From: Symsagittifera roscoffensis
Lineage: Eukaryota > Xenacoelomorpha > Acoela > Convolutidae
Direction of reading: 5' to 3'
Assembly (NCBI RefSeq): GCF_963678635.1
Contig: NC_087067.1
Coordinates: 48,279,618-48,343,617 of the forward strand
Length of the DNA stretch: 64,000 nucleotides
Shown: one piece after another, positions 50,529-61,800 of the stretch
How the letters are laid out: each line of letters opens with the position of its first letter
Numbering within the stretch: the first letter of the stretch is position 1
Made by a program: the position numbers and the translations under genes
Notes under the pieces: generated by a model
What the model saw: only the letters and a program-made list of their open reading frames with translations
The model's database searches: none
What the model was told of the DNA's origin: nothing

Positions 50529-53500
50529 ATGGCACAGCAGTCAGTTTTCCTTGTTATGGTCAATGGGCAAATCGAAAGTGGAGTGGTAAGTAAGCTGCGA
50601 ATTCCATGGATGTTTAGTCTACTATGTATCTTTTTTTTGAGCGTGGTGCTGTGGAGAGGAATCGGACGAAAGCTTAGAGCATTACTAAGTTAGGAATAAT
50701 TGCCTACAGTTGTTTTCGAAAATAAAACTTACGAAAATTGTATCAAACAGTTGGCAATCAATTTAAAAATCTTCTAGTGCCAAGAAAGCGCTGAGAAAGT
50801 TTGTCCTCTGATAGCACCTATGACCTATAAAAATCTTATTTCATTTGCATTGTGATCGAAAATTAACTCGATTGGAAGAAAATGAGTATTATTGCGAAAC
50901 AGACTCGATATCGCTTGTTTCGAGAAATCATATACTTGCAGTAAAATTATACTTATAAAATATTTATGAGATTCAATTCCTAAACTCATTTTTTTTAGTT
51001 TCCCGAATTCAACGACTTATACTTGAAGTACTCGTTTGTCCACGGCCCTGACTGGATTATAACTTCGGTTAGTCATGAATCGCAATTAATTGATTTTCGA
51101 AGATCATAAATAAATACATTTCATTTTTGAAAATTAACCCACTTCGAAAGTATGAAAATAATTTTGTTTTTCATATTTTTATGACGCTTTTTCAGGGCTT
51201 GGAAGACGGAATTTCCCAAGTGTCTAGGAAAAGCATAGATGACCGCGGTCTTTTCACGTGGAATTTTCCAATTGAGGCAACTTTCAAAAGCTCAAATCCT
51301 TACGGCTGTAAGTAAACAATTAGAATCGTCGAGTTTACGAAATTAGAATAGTTTAATGGAAGCTATTTTATACTATTAAAAAGATATCAATGCCAAAAGC
51401 TAAAAATAAAAAAGTTTTATCTGTTATCGATAAACTGTGTAATTTGGTCACTCATCAGGTTGCGTTGTTTTGATGCTTCCAGGGCCTCAGCTGGTTATCA
51501 GCTGTTACGGAACAGATGTTTTTGGCAACGAAGTTGTCAGAGGGTACACATCTTGTCACATTCCAATTACAGCCGGAAGGTTAGTGTCGAGAACCTTGGG
51601 TTCCCTTTTACTAAAAACGCCTTAAAAAGTCTTCAATAAACAAAAGCTTCTGAAAAAGCTCTGTTTGATTGTAAAATAACGGGAAAACCCCAAATTACGG
51701 AGCTACCGAATAGATACTCAGTGGCAAGTAAAAATTAAACTCATGAACTATCATGACTTTGTCTAACTACGAACCATAGGACCGCTTTTTTGCAGTTTGA
51801 TGCAGACCGCAATTCGTTTTGTTGTTGAAGTTATAATTTATAGTTTGACCAATTCAAAAACTCCTTGTTTCAGGCACAGAAGGAAACTGGGCATGTTTGT
51901 GCCGCAGTCATCATCATCATTTCAGAAATTCCTTGGGTTAGATAATAATGCACAAAAAAAATAATTCAAAAAATACTAACTCACACTTCGCGCCTCAAAT
52001 TTGATCTCCAAACAACTTCAAAAGTGTTGAACTATTTTTAAATTACTGTATTTGATCGCTTCTATAACTTAGGTTTTATCGTGTACATTTTTTGGTTGCA
52101 GGTGGTTCCTAGGAAAAAGACCGGAGTTCATTGACCCCAAAGTAGTCGCACACTCAGATGGACGCGAAGGTAAAAAAAATAATAGCTATACTGCAATCAA
52201 TAGCTTCTTGCATGAACAAATCTCAGTTGATTTTCAAAACTAATTACTTGAATACAATTTTTTGTCGACAAAGTGGAAATTTGGTATAGTTTTACGATAT
52301 TCATTTTTTGCTAACCAACCTCAAAATTTTTCTAAAGGCGCCGTGGTCGCCAATATGACTAATTTTGAGGGGGAGCGCGCGCCAAAAAATTGCAATTTTT
52401 TGGTCAAAATTTTCAAAAATGTGCCTAAAAACGCCTATTTAACGTGTTTTTGTAAATAGGCGCAGAAATAGTCTTTCCGGAGAGCTCGGAAAGTGAAATT
52501 GTTTGACCTAAAAAAAAGGTCGACAAAATTTTCAAAATTTTTCGAAAAACCGCCCCCCCCTAAAAAAATTTCTGCGCTCGCTACTGCATGGCTTCAATTG
52601 TAGTGAATATCGATTTGTGACTCATTCATCTTAGTTTGGCTTGGTGGAGGAATCCAACATCAATTTTCTCTCGAATGATTCAATGTATTTTTTTTTTTAT
52701 TAACAGATCATCCAATCAGAAAGACAGTTTATTCAGTAGGACATTCATTCTGTTATGCAGTCTCATGGTCTTATTTATTCTGTTCTTTAAGTAACTAGAG
52801 TGAGGTCTCAGGGATATGTGGGTGTGAGCTTCAATGTGATCACTAGGGACATGAAGAAACTGGGCCTAGATACCATCCCCTCCGAAGTGTCCACTCACTC
52901 AGCAGTCACCGCACAAGCACTATCTCAGGTTATTCTAGAATTGTTTCGAACAATTGAATTGTTCGATAAAACAAGACTGCTGGTATCAGAGCGAAGCCCT
53001 GAATGCTCAGTGTTTTTAAGGTATATGAAGTAGCGTTCCTTTTAAAAATATGATGAATTTCTTTTTTAATTTTTGAATTTTTTTGAAAATCGTTCCCCCA
53101 CACGCAGTGTTAAGTACGTAATAAATTAGTTTGCCATTATGAGTTTTTAATTAGTCCAAATAGCATGCCTCAATTCAATTTGGAACAATTTATTTGAGGG
53201 ATTAAATTTCCACTTACTCGTTTATAGCGCGAAATATATCGCGCGTTAATGGTCCCAAATAGGCCAAATGGCAATCTTTACACCCCCATAACTTTAGGAA
53301 AAATGATCACAGGCAACTTATCTTCTTAAATTTGAGTTGAGGACAACAAAACCATTCAGATGATATAAAACAAATCCGTCAAAATTGGCTAGTTAAAAAG
53401 TCGAAATTTGCGTGAAGAAAAAAAACCACCCCGAGAACAAATATTCCGTCACTCTCATTGAAAGTAGGAACAATAAGATTGCTCGTATCAGGGCAAAACT

Positions 53501-55662
53501 TTGAGTGTGCCGACTGCATTTGGATTTTTATGGAGTAGTTAAAATAAAAATAAATGATAACATTTTCAAAAAAAAATTCCAGATTTTTTGTTGAAAATTA
53601 TCCTTCCCTACGCTATGTAAACTTCAAAGTGATATAATTTGCATATAGCAAAGTTTTAAATAGACCAAAGAGCATGTCTCAATAATCCAATTTGGAAAGA
53701 TTTCGAAGACGGATTAAATCTCAATGGAACAAAGGACAATTTACGGCTTACTGTCGTCCAATAACAAATATCATTTGGGACTGTTTTTAACAAATAAGTA
53801 AGATGAGCGGCATAAAAAAGGAGCTGAAATTATATTCGACTACAGGTTGTTTTTAAATGACATTTTTTATGACTCATCTCTCATTTCAATAATACTTTAT
53901 CTATTTAAATATTTTTTTTGTCATAGGTACCAATAGTTCGCCAAATTCTGGTGATACATTTTACTAGGTTTGATTTCTTTTTATATTTAATTTTTTTTCG
54001 GTGGTTGATTACCTTTGCGATTAGCAAGGGTGGTGCAACTCGGTACTAGACTTTTCCCGAAATTAACTTTGTTCACAGAATTAGCAGACTTGTTTTTCAC
54101 TTAATTTTCTGAAATTGTTAAATATTAGATAAAATGGTTGTCACTAAAGTTGGATTAAATTTTACCAGATTTGTTGCAGCGCAATTTGTTTGGCGAAATG
54201 TCTACGCAAGCTTACAAACCTGAAAACGAGTCATCTCATTTGGCTCAAAAGTAAGTAGGAAAAAAGAACCAGTTTCACTGCTCAAATTGCATCATAAAAC
54301 ATCTGGTTAAGTCCCATGCAATGTTTGTCAAAACTTTTTTTTTGTTCCGACTTTCGTAACGAAAGTAACGGAATATTTGTGCTCGGAGTGGGTTTTTTTC
54401 TTCAGACAAATTTCGAATTTTTAACTAGCCATTTTTGACAAAATTGTTCTTTATCATTCATAAGGTAATGTTGTCCTGAGGTTAAATTTGAAAAGATGTT
54501 TTACCTGAGATTATTTTTCGTAAAGATATGGGGGTTTAAAGATTGCCATTTTGGTCAATTTGGGACAATTAACGCGCGATATATTTTGCGCTATAAACGC
54601 GTAAGCGGAGATTTAATCCGTAAGCGGATATATATCAAGCGGAAATTTAATCCTATCACGAAAAAATGGTATTATTAGCTCAAGTATTAGTGAAATGATA
54701 CATCATTAATAAACAAACGTGTTTTGAAAACACCCTGTAGTATATATCTATAAGTCGGCTCATTTTTTACACGGCTTATCTTGCTTATAAATATGTTAGT
54801 TTTTTGTTTTGCTTATTACTTGTAAATAAATTAGTAAGTAGCTGGGAAATAAAAATTAAATAGGAGATTCAAGCGGAGATTTAATCTTAGAAATCGTTCC
54901 AAATTGGTTGAAGGAAGCTTATATGCCATAATTAATTTGTTACAAGGAGCGAAATTTATCCTTTTGTACTTTATATGGCGTTTGGGGGACGATTTTCACA
55001 AAAAAAATCTCAATTTTCATTTAATTTTATTACTTTTATTTTTTTAATGTTATTACTGCTCCATAAAACTTATAAGGCAAACGAAAAATTCTGCACTTCG
55101 CCCTGATACGAGCAGTCTTGTTTAATTTAATATTAACCAAATTATGAAAAACGAATTGGAAAATTTCAGTTTCTTCTGAATTTGTCCGGCTACTGTAAAG
55201 CAGCACTGTATAACATTGTTCGGAACGAAATGCTGTGAATTTTCGATAAACCACCGAAAAATATAGCGAACAGTAACACTCCAACATTGTGAAATGTATC
55301 ACCAGAATAAGGCAAATTTTTGCTACCTATCACAAAAAATGGTATTAATAGATCAAGTATTAGTGAAATGATAGATCATTAATAAACAAACGTGTTTTGA
55401 AAACACCCTATAGTATATATCTATAAGTCGGCTCATTTTTTACGCGGCTTATCTTACTTATAAATATGTTAGTTTTGTGTTTTGCTTATTACTTGTAAAT
55501 AAATTAGTAAGTAGCTGGAAAGTAGTAATTAATACCTTGATGACAAACTATGTTTAATTGTCATTGATTCATTAAAGAGTTTTTTTTTCATTTTTTGGAT
55601 GTTTCAGGTTCACGAATTCAGCAAAAACGTGCACTCTGATCCCCTATGAAGCTATAAACTGA
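50529..55662 (+). CDS. B9D1: B9 domain-containing protein 1
   Basis: Part of the B9/MKS complex at the ciliary transition zone, where it helps gate membrane proteins into the cilium. Nine exons join in phase: 50529-50585, 50999-51067, 51196-51307, 51483-51579, 51874-51936, 52102-52169, 52792-52928, 54180-54250, 55608-55662. The product is 242 residues; human B9D1 has about 204. Matches to human, by memory, run the whole B9 domain: [95 protein letters not shown]. The last two exons add a C-terminal tail beyond the B9 domain and are less certain. Introns carry a MITE fragment, R3 copies and a direct repeat. Confidence 0.93.
52330..52590. mobile_element. hAT-like MITE fragment in a B9D1 intron
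   Basis: Carries, in the opposite order, phrases of the MITE at 3.7 kb: TTTGAGGGGGAGCGCGCGCC, TTTTTTGGTC, GAGCTCGGAAAGTG and AAAAAAGGTCGACAAAATTT. Confidence 0.6.
53090..53480 (-). repeat. dispersed repeat family R3
   Basis: Reads TAATTAGTCCAAATAGCATG, CACTTACTCGTTTATAGCGC, GGCCAAATGGCAATC, CATAACTTTAGG and ACAAATATTCCGTCACT. Confidence 0.7.
54340..54640 (+). repeat. dispersed repeat family R3 with foldback end
   Basis: Starts TTCCGACTTTCGTAACGAAA and GTAACGGAATATTTGTGCTC, a self-complementary end, and continues to ACGCGTAAGCGGAGATTTAA. Confidence 0.75.
54653..55522. repeat. pair of direct repeats of about 200 bp in the last B9D1 intron
   Basis: 54653-54850 and 55327-55522 are over 90 percent alike (GAAATGATACATCATTAATA, CCTGTAGTATATATCTATAA, GTAAATAAATTAGTAAGTAG). 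The 0.48 kb between them contains an R3-like end but no coding frame. Confidence 0.85.
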
Positions 55663-56590
55663 TAGTAAACGAAGTTCATGGTCGCGCGATGTGCTATTCT
55701 AGTCCATGGAAAGCGTCATTATTACTGTCGAAATCCCCTAAATAATATCAAAAATGGTTCAATTGAAATTTTCTAAATTTATAAACCCTTAATTCAGCTC
55801 AGTTCATTTTGTACATTCAAAACGTAAATTGTATTGTATAACAAAGTGATGCACACAAATTCAGAATTGAATATCTTGTCGTATTTTGTTTTCTTTCTTC
55901 ACAGTTTTTCCAGTGTTTCCAGATTCGTCCCTAGTTCCGGGCGAAGTGGTTGTCCAAAAGTTAGAATAGAAAAAAACGGGTCTAAGCTATCGGCAAAATT
56001 GGATCACCTGAAACAACAAATTATTTTTTTTAGAAATTCAAAATTTAGCAAGAATTTTTCAACAAAAAACAGGCAAATCAAACAAGGTTAATCAGTTGCC
56101 AAAAGTGACAAGAAATTTTTTTTTTATAAAGTTCAGTTTATTTTTGCAGAAATATTCTTGAATTTTTGAAATTTTTTATTCCCAAGAGGGCGCTAAACAT
56201 TTCGAAAACTAATTTAATTTGAAGTTTTCTAATCGTTAACATGAGTAAAACCCTAACTGAGTAAATTTAAAACTTTTTTGCTCGAAATTTGACTAAAAGT
56301 AAAAATAATTTTATTCAGTTTTGTGGACAATCAGATAACTTTTTCAATTTTTTTTTAATATCGTTCGAATCACGACTAAAAGGTTTTTTATTTAATATAA
56401 TATAACACTTAAGTCATTCCGATAATTTAATGTGGTACCTGAGATTTCGTGGAAAACAAAAAAAAGATAAGAAAACTAAAACACACCCAAAGACAAAGCG
56501 CTTCCCCATTTTCAATGATAGGAACAATCAAATAAAAGCCGTTTTTTTCCGAAAATTGAAAAACCGGGAGTGGATGCGGAGAAATTTTGT
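55663..56590. other. intergenic, 3' ends of B9D1 and the SPARC-like gene
   Basis: Two converging genes meet here. An R1 copy occupies about 56150-56530 (TTTTGTGGACAATC, CACGACTAAAAGG, TTTTCAATGATAGGAACA). No further gene. Confidence 0.5.
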
Positions 56591-56596
56591 TGAAAT

Positions 56597-56602
56597 TTTA
56601 TT
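56597..56602 (-). terminator. poly(A) signal of the SPARC-like gene
   Basis: AATAAA on the minus strand, 55 bases past the stop codon. Confidence 0.5.
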
Positions 56603-56656
56603 GTAATATCTAGCAAAAAGTAAAACAGTTATTAGTTATTAATAATAATCTCTCTT

Positions 56657-57287
56657 TTACTGACCATTGTTGAAGCATGCATTCCACTCGTGTTGTCTCA
56701 ATTTGCCATCATTATTCAGATCACACCTCTCGATCACAGTCTCAACACACACTTTCCATCCCCCTCCTCCTCCCCCCGCTCGACTGCTGCCCCTCATGAA
56801 CTTGGACTGCTCCTCCCCCCACTGTCGGATCCAGAGGGTCTCGTGTTTCTCCAGGTAATTGTCCTGTGGCTGGGTGTCGAAAAAGGCGAAGGATTTGTGC
56901 CAGAAAGTCTGGTTCAGAGACGGAAAGTGCTGTTGTAGGCTGAAAATAAATCTTTTATTCTTTACAAAAAAAAACATTTTTCGGAAAAAACCAAATTTTA
57001 AGAACTATTTTGGAACATTTTAGAGGGATTCAATTTTTAGTTCATCGAAGTTTTAGTTTTTTGTTAAAGATCCAGGAATCTAAAATCGGTGGCATATTTT
57101 TGGCTCTTTCATTGAAGTTACCATGAAAACCATTTGTTCAATCTCAACCTGTTGTGAGCCTAATGTCTGTTTTTCGTTTCAAAAGCTGTGAATTGTTACC
57201 TGTTTTCAGAGTACTCTTTGTTAAGTTCTGTTTCTATCGCTTCCACAAACTTCTTCTCGAAAGTCCTCAAAATATCTCCAACGCATT
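56657..57287 (-). CDS. SPARC-like extracellular calcium-binding protein, 3' exons (partial)
   Basis: Two exons in phase: 57200-57287 and 56657-56939, ending in a stop. They encode about 120 C-terminal residues that match the EC domain of SPARC/osteonectin and relatives, matrix proteins that bind collagen and calcium: first Cys in ECVGDILRTFEKKF, then LNQTFWHKSFAFFDTQ with a degenerate EF-hand, then a good EF-hand (CDLNNDGKLRQHEWNACF). The four cysteines agree with the two disulfides of that domain, one pair bracketing the EF-hand. A run of six glycines (RAGGGGGGWK) just before the second Cys is unusual. The upstream exons, with the expected follistatin-like domain, were not found. Confidence 0.7.
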
Positions 57288-57289
57288 CT

Positions 57290-58160
57290 AAAAAAGAACA
57301 AGGATAGACACGAAATGTTCCGCTCACAGAATGTAGCACAAAATGTTACGATCATAGTTTTACAAAAACAACAAAAAAGTTTTTTCTTCTTCAAACTAGT
57401 TTTTTTTGCGTGGTGTGATAAAAAAAATTTAAGATTGAAAAACTAGTGCTGAGGTATATTTGACAGCATAATAAAATCAGCAATTTGGACAACAATCTTT
57501 GTTGGAAAGTAACTAGAAAAAAAACAAAAAAAAAGTTTGAAAAATTTTTCAATTGTTGTTCAATGATATTTTTTGAAGTTTTTGATTCTCATAGTAGCGT
57601 TAAAAACTCCAAAAACTAATAAAGATGATTAATTTTAAAATTAGGCACAAGTAAGCTAATGCTAACGGCTTAAACTAAGCATAAATGAGCCAACTCGCTC
57701 CCTTTATTTGCTCGAACTTAGACTAAAAATCAAAAACATAGCCAACTGACCTTCAACTTTTGAATTTCGAAAAAATAAATCGCTTTACAGCTATTTGATT
57801 TTGTAGAACAATTTATGATGGACTTTTTTTTGGTTGAAATTAACCCAATTTGAGAAAACTGGATCAATCGGCAAAACTTTTAGTTCGCTGTGAAACCTGA
57901 TAAATAATTTTCGTTTTCGAAATTAGAAGTCAATCACTTTTTTCGTGATTTTTATAATTTTGTGGAGTTTGCCTTCCTAATTTTGTGGAGTTTGCGTTCA
58001 ATAGTGGAGTTTGCCTTCCTTTTAACAAGGAACATGCACTGAAAAAAATTACTAGTCAAACCGCGAAAAATCAAAATTTAGCATGAACAAATTTTAGGAC
58101 TTTTTCATGAAAAAAAAAACAAAAAAAATCAGCAAGACATATATAAGAGTACTCACCACA
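57290..58160. repeat. R1 copy followed by an R4 copy
   Basis: 57298-57740 carries R1 phrases (ACAAGGATAG, TTGCGTGGTGTGATAAAA, TCGCTCCCTTTATTTGC); 57740-58160 carries R4 phrases (CATAGCCAACTGACC, TTTATGATGGAC, ATCAGCAAGACATATATAAG). Confidence 0.7.
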
Positions 58161-58299
58161 TTCCTTACTCTTAAATATCAGGCAAACTCTTCTTGAGATT
58201 GAGAAAATGTTTCGTTTTTTTAACGTGGTTCGAATCACGACTGAAAAAGCTTTCATATGATGTAAGTAGTATGCATATAGTGCGTTAGGATCGGGGGGG

Positions 58300-58445
58300 G
58301 TTGTCATACATGGATGACCATTAGGTATAAATCATAATGGTCACCATGTATTAAATGATCAGCAATGGTCACCATGTAATAATCCTAATTGTCACCACAT
58401 ATAATTTTATACCCAATAGTCCTCATGTAAAACTTCGGTATATTA
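58300..58445. repeat. short tandem repeat with palindromic core
   Basis: Four diverged units of about 25-35 bases around ATGGTCACCATGTA; the core ATGGT-C-ACCAT is its own inverse. Confidence 0.7.
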
Positions 58446-58811
58446 TTGAGTATTCCCACTGAACGTTGTGGTTACATGTTTGGAGCGGGAAAGGATTTGC
58501 CAAATCTTTGTTCTGAAACCAGCCGGAGTGTTTAACTGCGCTATAGACTGTTTGCTCAATTCTTCTTAAAACTTTGATTCAAACTCAAATTACATACAAA
58601 TACATACAAAAGTATGCTTAAGACACTATCGCTTAAATGAAAATGTTTATATCCCAGATTAACTGAGTTCCAAAGCTGAACAAAATCTCGCACTTAAATA
58701 CACACTAAACGCGGAATAAACGGTAGGTCAAATTTTATGTACAGACAATTCTCATATTAAATAACTGAATTTTATTTACTATACAAAAGTTAATGTGGTG
58801 TTTTTTGTGTT

Positions 58812-61800
58812 TTAATCTATTCGTCGATTTTTTGACCGTGGTTCTTCTACTTCAACTGCTTCATAATCGAAAAACGAATCGTTGAAGAATGACGACTCGT
58901 CCTCATCGGAAGTATTGGCCTCCAGATCCGCGATATCCCCGCTATCAATATCACTGTCGTTGGTTTCTGCTGCCCGAATCAGACCGGGGTCTGGAGTTTG
59001 CCAACTGCTATTGACCTGGTCCATCAGTTGTCGAAGCGAGCGATGTGGTTGTGTGTTCTCAACAGCAAAACTATCCTCAGAGTATTCATCATCAATTTCC
59101 GGATGGTCCCAATTAATGTTTTGAGTGTTAGCGAATTCTTCAGACACCCCATCTAGGAAATCGTCACAATCCCACGACACTGGCTGTTGACGATCTTCAA
59201 AAAATGGCATCCATTTTTCCAAATCGTCATCATCGGTTGGGTCAGAATTAACAGCGGCTGTGTTGTCATCACTATCATCAATGCCAATCACAGTTTGACC
59301 CAAGATGTTTTTGTGACCGTAGGGAAGAGTCTGCTGACCATCATCGAGGATGTAGCGTTTGTCATCAAAAGCTGATAACGATGTTTTCGTCGAAGTCACT
59401 GTTTGCAGATTGTGTGACTCGGATGCGATTCGACTGTTTTCAGTTTTGAATAACGAGCCAGAGGTCAAGGTGTCTCGATATCGCTGATGGCTCAACATCT
59501 TCTGAGCAGCTTTCGATACACCCTTCGCCGATAATTTTCTGCAATCTATAAATATAATTATATGATTTCTAATCAATTTTTTGATGATCACTAATGTGTG
59601 GTGGTAAAAAAAGAACCAAATGCAATCTGTGGTTTTGTGTTTTTTAGGAGCTACATCATGTTAACTTGAAGGTCAGGTGCAACAAAAAAAAAATGACATG
59701 AAGGCCAGGTGTGACCTTAAAAATTAGTCATCATTAAAAAAATCGACCAACACAAAAAAAAAAAAATCCCCAAAAAAATTAAAAAATTTTTTTGCAAAAA
59801 AAAAAAAAAAACACTTTTTCGCCCGAAAAATTTTTCGAACAAAAAAAAAATTTTTTTTTTCCAAAAAAAAAAAAATTGTCCACAAAAAAAAAATCGTCCG
59901 CAAAAAAAAAATCGCCCACAAAAAAAAAAAAAAAATTTCGCCCACAAAAAAAAATCGCCCACAAAAAAAATTTTTTTCGCCCTCAAAAAAAAAAAAAATT
60001 TCGCCCACAAAAAAAAAATTTTTTCGCCCACAAATAGAAATTGCTTTCCAAAAAAAATTCCACAAAAAATCAAAATTTTTTGAAATTCGTGCTCACAAAT
60101 AAGGCAAATAGAAATTAATTAATTACCTCTGGACAAAATGGAATAAAGCTTGGGTTTGAGGGATATAAACTCGGTTATAATGTCTCCTGGAAACTCATCC
60201 TTGAATTTTAAAACAACCATTTTGTTTTTTGGGTCGTAGAGAGGGTGGTTCTTCGGGTAATTTGACAAGTCAAGTTCATTCAAAATATTCCTTTTTTCGG
60301 AAATTTCTCGGTATAAATCTTCACTTTTGACTTGGTACAGGAGACTGTCTGTATCAGAATACAGTAGTTGACATTCAAAATTTGGTTTCATTATATCGTA
60401 ATGAAATTTATACATGTGAAACTTTGCTAACTCAAGAACACTAGCTCCCACAATTGTTGGGACATCCCAATAGATTTTTGTTGGGTTCGAAGTGAACGCT
60501 GCCAAGTTTTCTCCAAAAATTTTGTAGGATTTAAATTCGAATGCACTAATTTCTCGCAAAGCGGCATGATAATCTCTAACTATTCGAACAAGCATCCGTT
60601 TGCGCTTCGACTCGCATGTTTTCCCATAAGCACAATTGTTCAGTAGTTTGTACAAATCCTCCTCAAATTTATTTCTAGCTTGTTGTCGTTTAGTCGTGTT
60701 CAATGTGATGTATGGTTCTAACCATGCTTCTTGTTCAAACTTCAGCACACGGTGCACTTTTTTAACTTTAAGTCCCAACCTAACAAACAATTGCAATAGT
60801 TTGTAATGAATTGTATAGTTTGACTTGTCATGCAGCGTCTGCAGTAACTTTTTGGTCTTTCCAATTGAACGTCTTGCAATGTCTTGATTTTTCATCTGCT
60901 CGAGTAAATTCGTTTGGTAGGGACTCAACCAATCCTGGGGTACACTTTCTTTAGTAGGAGCTAAAGGGTAATCTTGATGATCCTCATGCAGTTCTTCTGG
61001 GTACTCGAGATCAACTTCCAATATAAATCCAATCAAAGAGTCTTCAGTCATGTTGAGGATTTGGTTCACAATCACCTCGTCTTCTATATGCTCTATTAAC
61101 TCAAAGTTACGCACCGGTAATTTCTCCGTTTGCATGACGCCGCCATAGAGGTTATTTGCATCGATCATAAACCCGTAGGTGCTAGGTTGATCTGGGTTGA
61201 AGTCGGGGCATTCTTTGTTGTTGGCTTTGAAAAAGCGACTATGGAACACGGATGCAGTACCACCTCGCATCATATTCTCGACCATTTCGAGATGCCTGCG
61301 GTCTGATAAAAGCTGAACATTCGAGTCTTTGCAGATACGTTTGAAGGCGTCTCCAGCTAAGTTTGAAGCACTAAAATGGTGCGCGCAGTCCAGACCATAA
61401 GTTTGGTGACTAATTTGTCGAAATTCTTCAAAGACGCAAGCAAGAAGGAGTGTATCACACTTGAGATACAAGTTGTGATAATCCTCCAAGTTTTGACATT
61501 TGAACATTCTAAAAACTTTCCTTGCATGCTCCAGATCCGCTTGTGAAACTGCAACTTTTCCTCCATTCAAAACATCGGACCAATTTTGCAAAGGAGGCAA
61601 TTCTTTTTCTGCAAATTTTTCTCTTTTGGTCATGTACGAATAAGGGTAGAAACCTTTTTGTCGTATCAGACACCGTTGCTCCTCCGTCTCGTTTGCAAAA
61701 TACTTGTTCAAAACTGACATTTTTTCCGCTGGTAGATTATCAACCAATTTTTGCAAGGAAGAATTCAAAAACTTGCATGAGTCAATAAATCTGAGGTATT

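Noticed and set aside
54653-55522. Paired LTRs of a small retroelement
   Set aside because: No coding or priming sequence between the repeats and no terminal TG/CA or target duplication that I could see.
59717-60073. Phe/Lys-rich frames on both strands
   Set aside because: Products of A-runs in the simple repeat.
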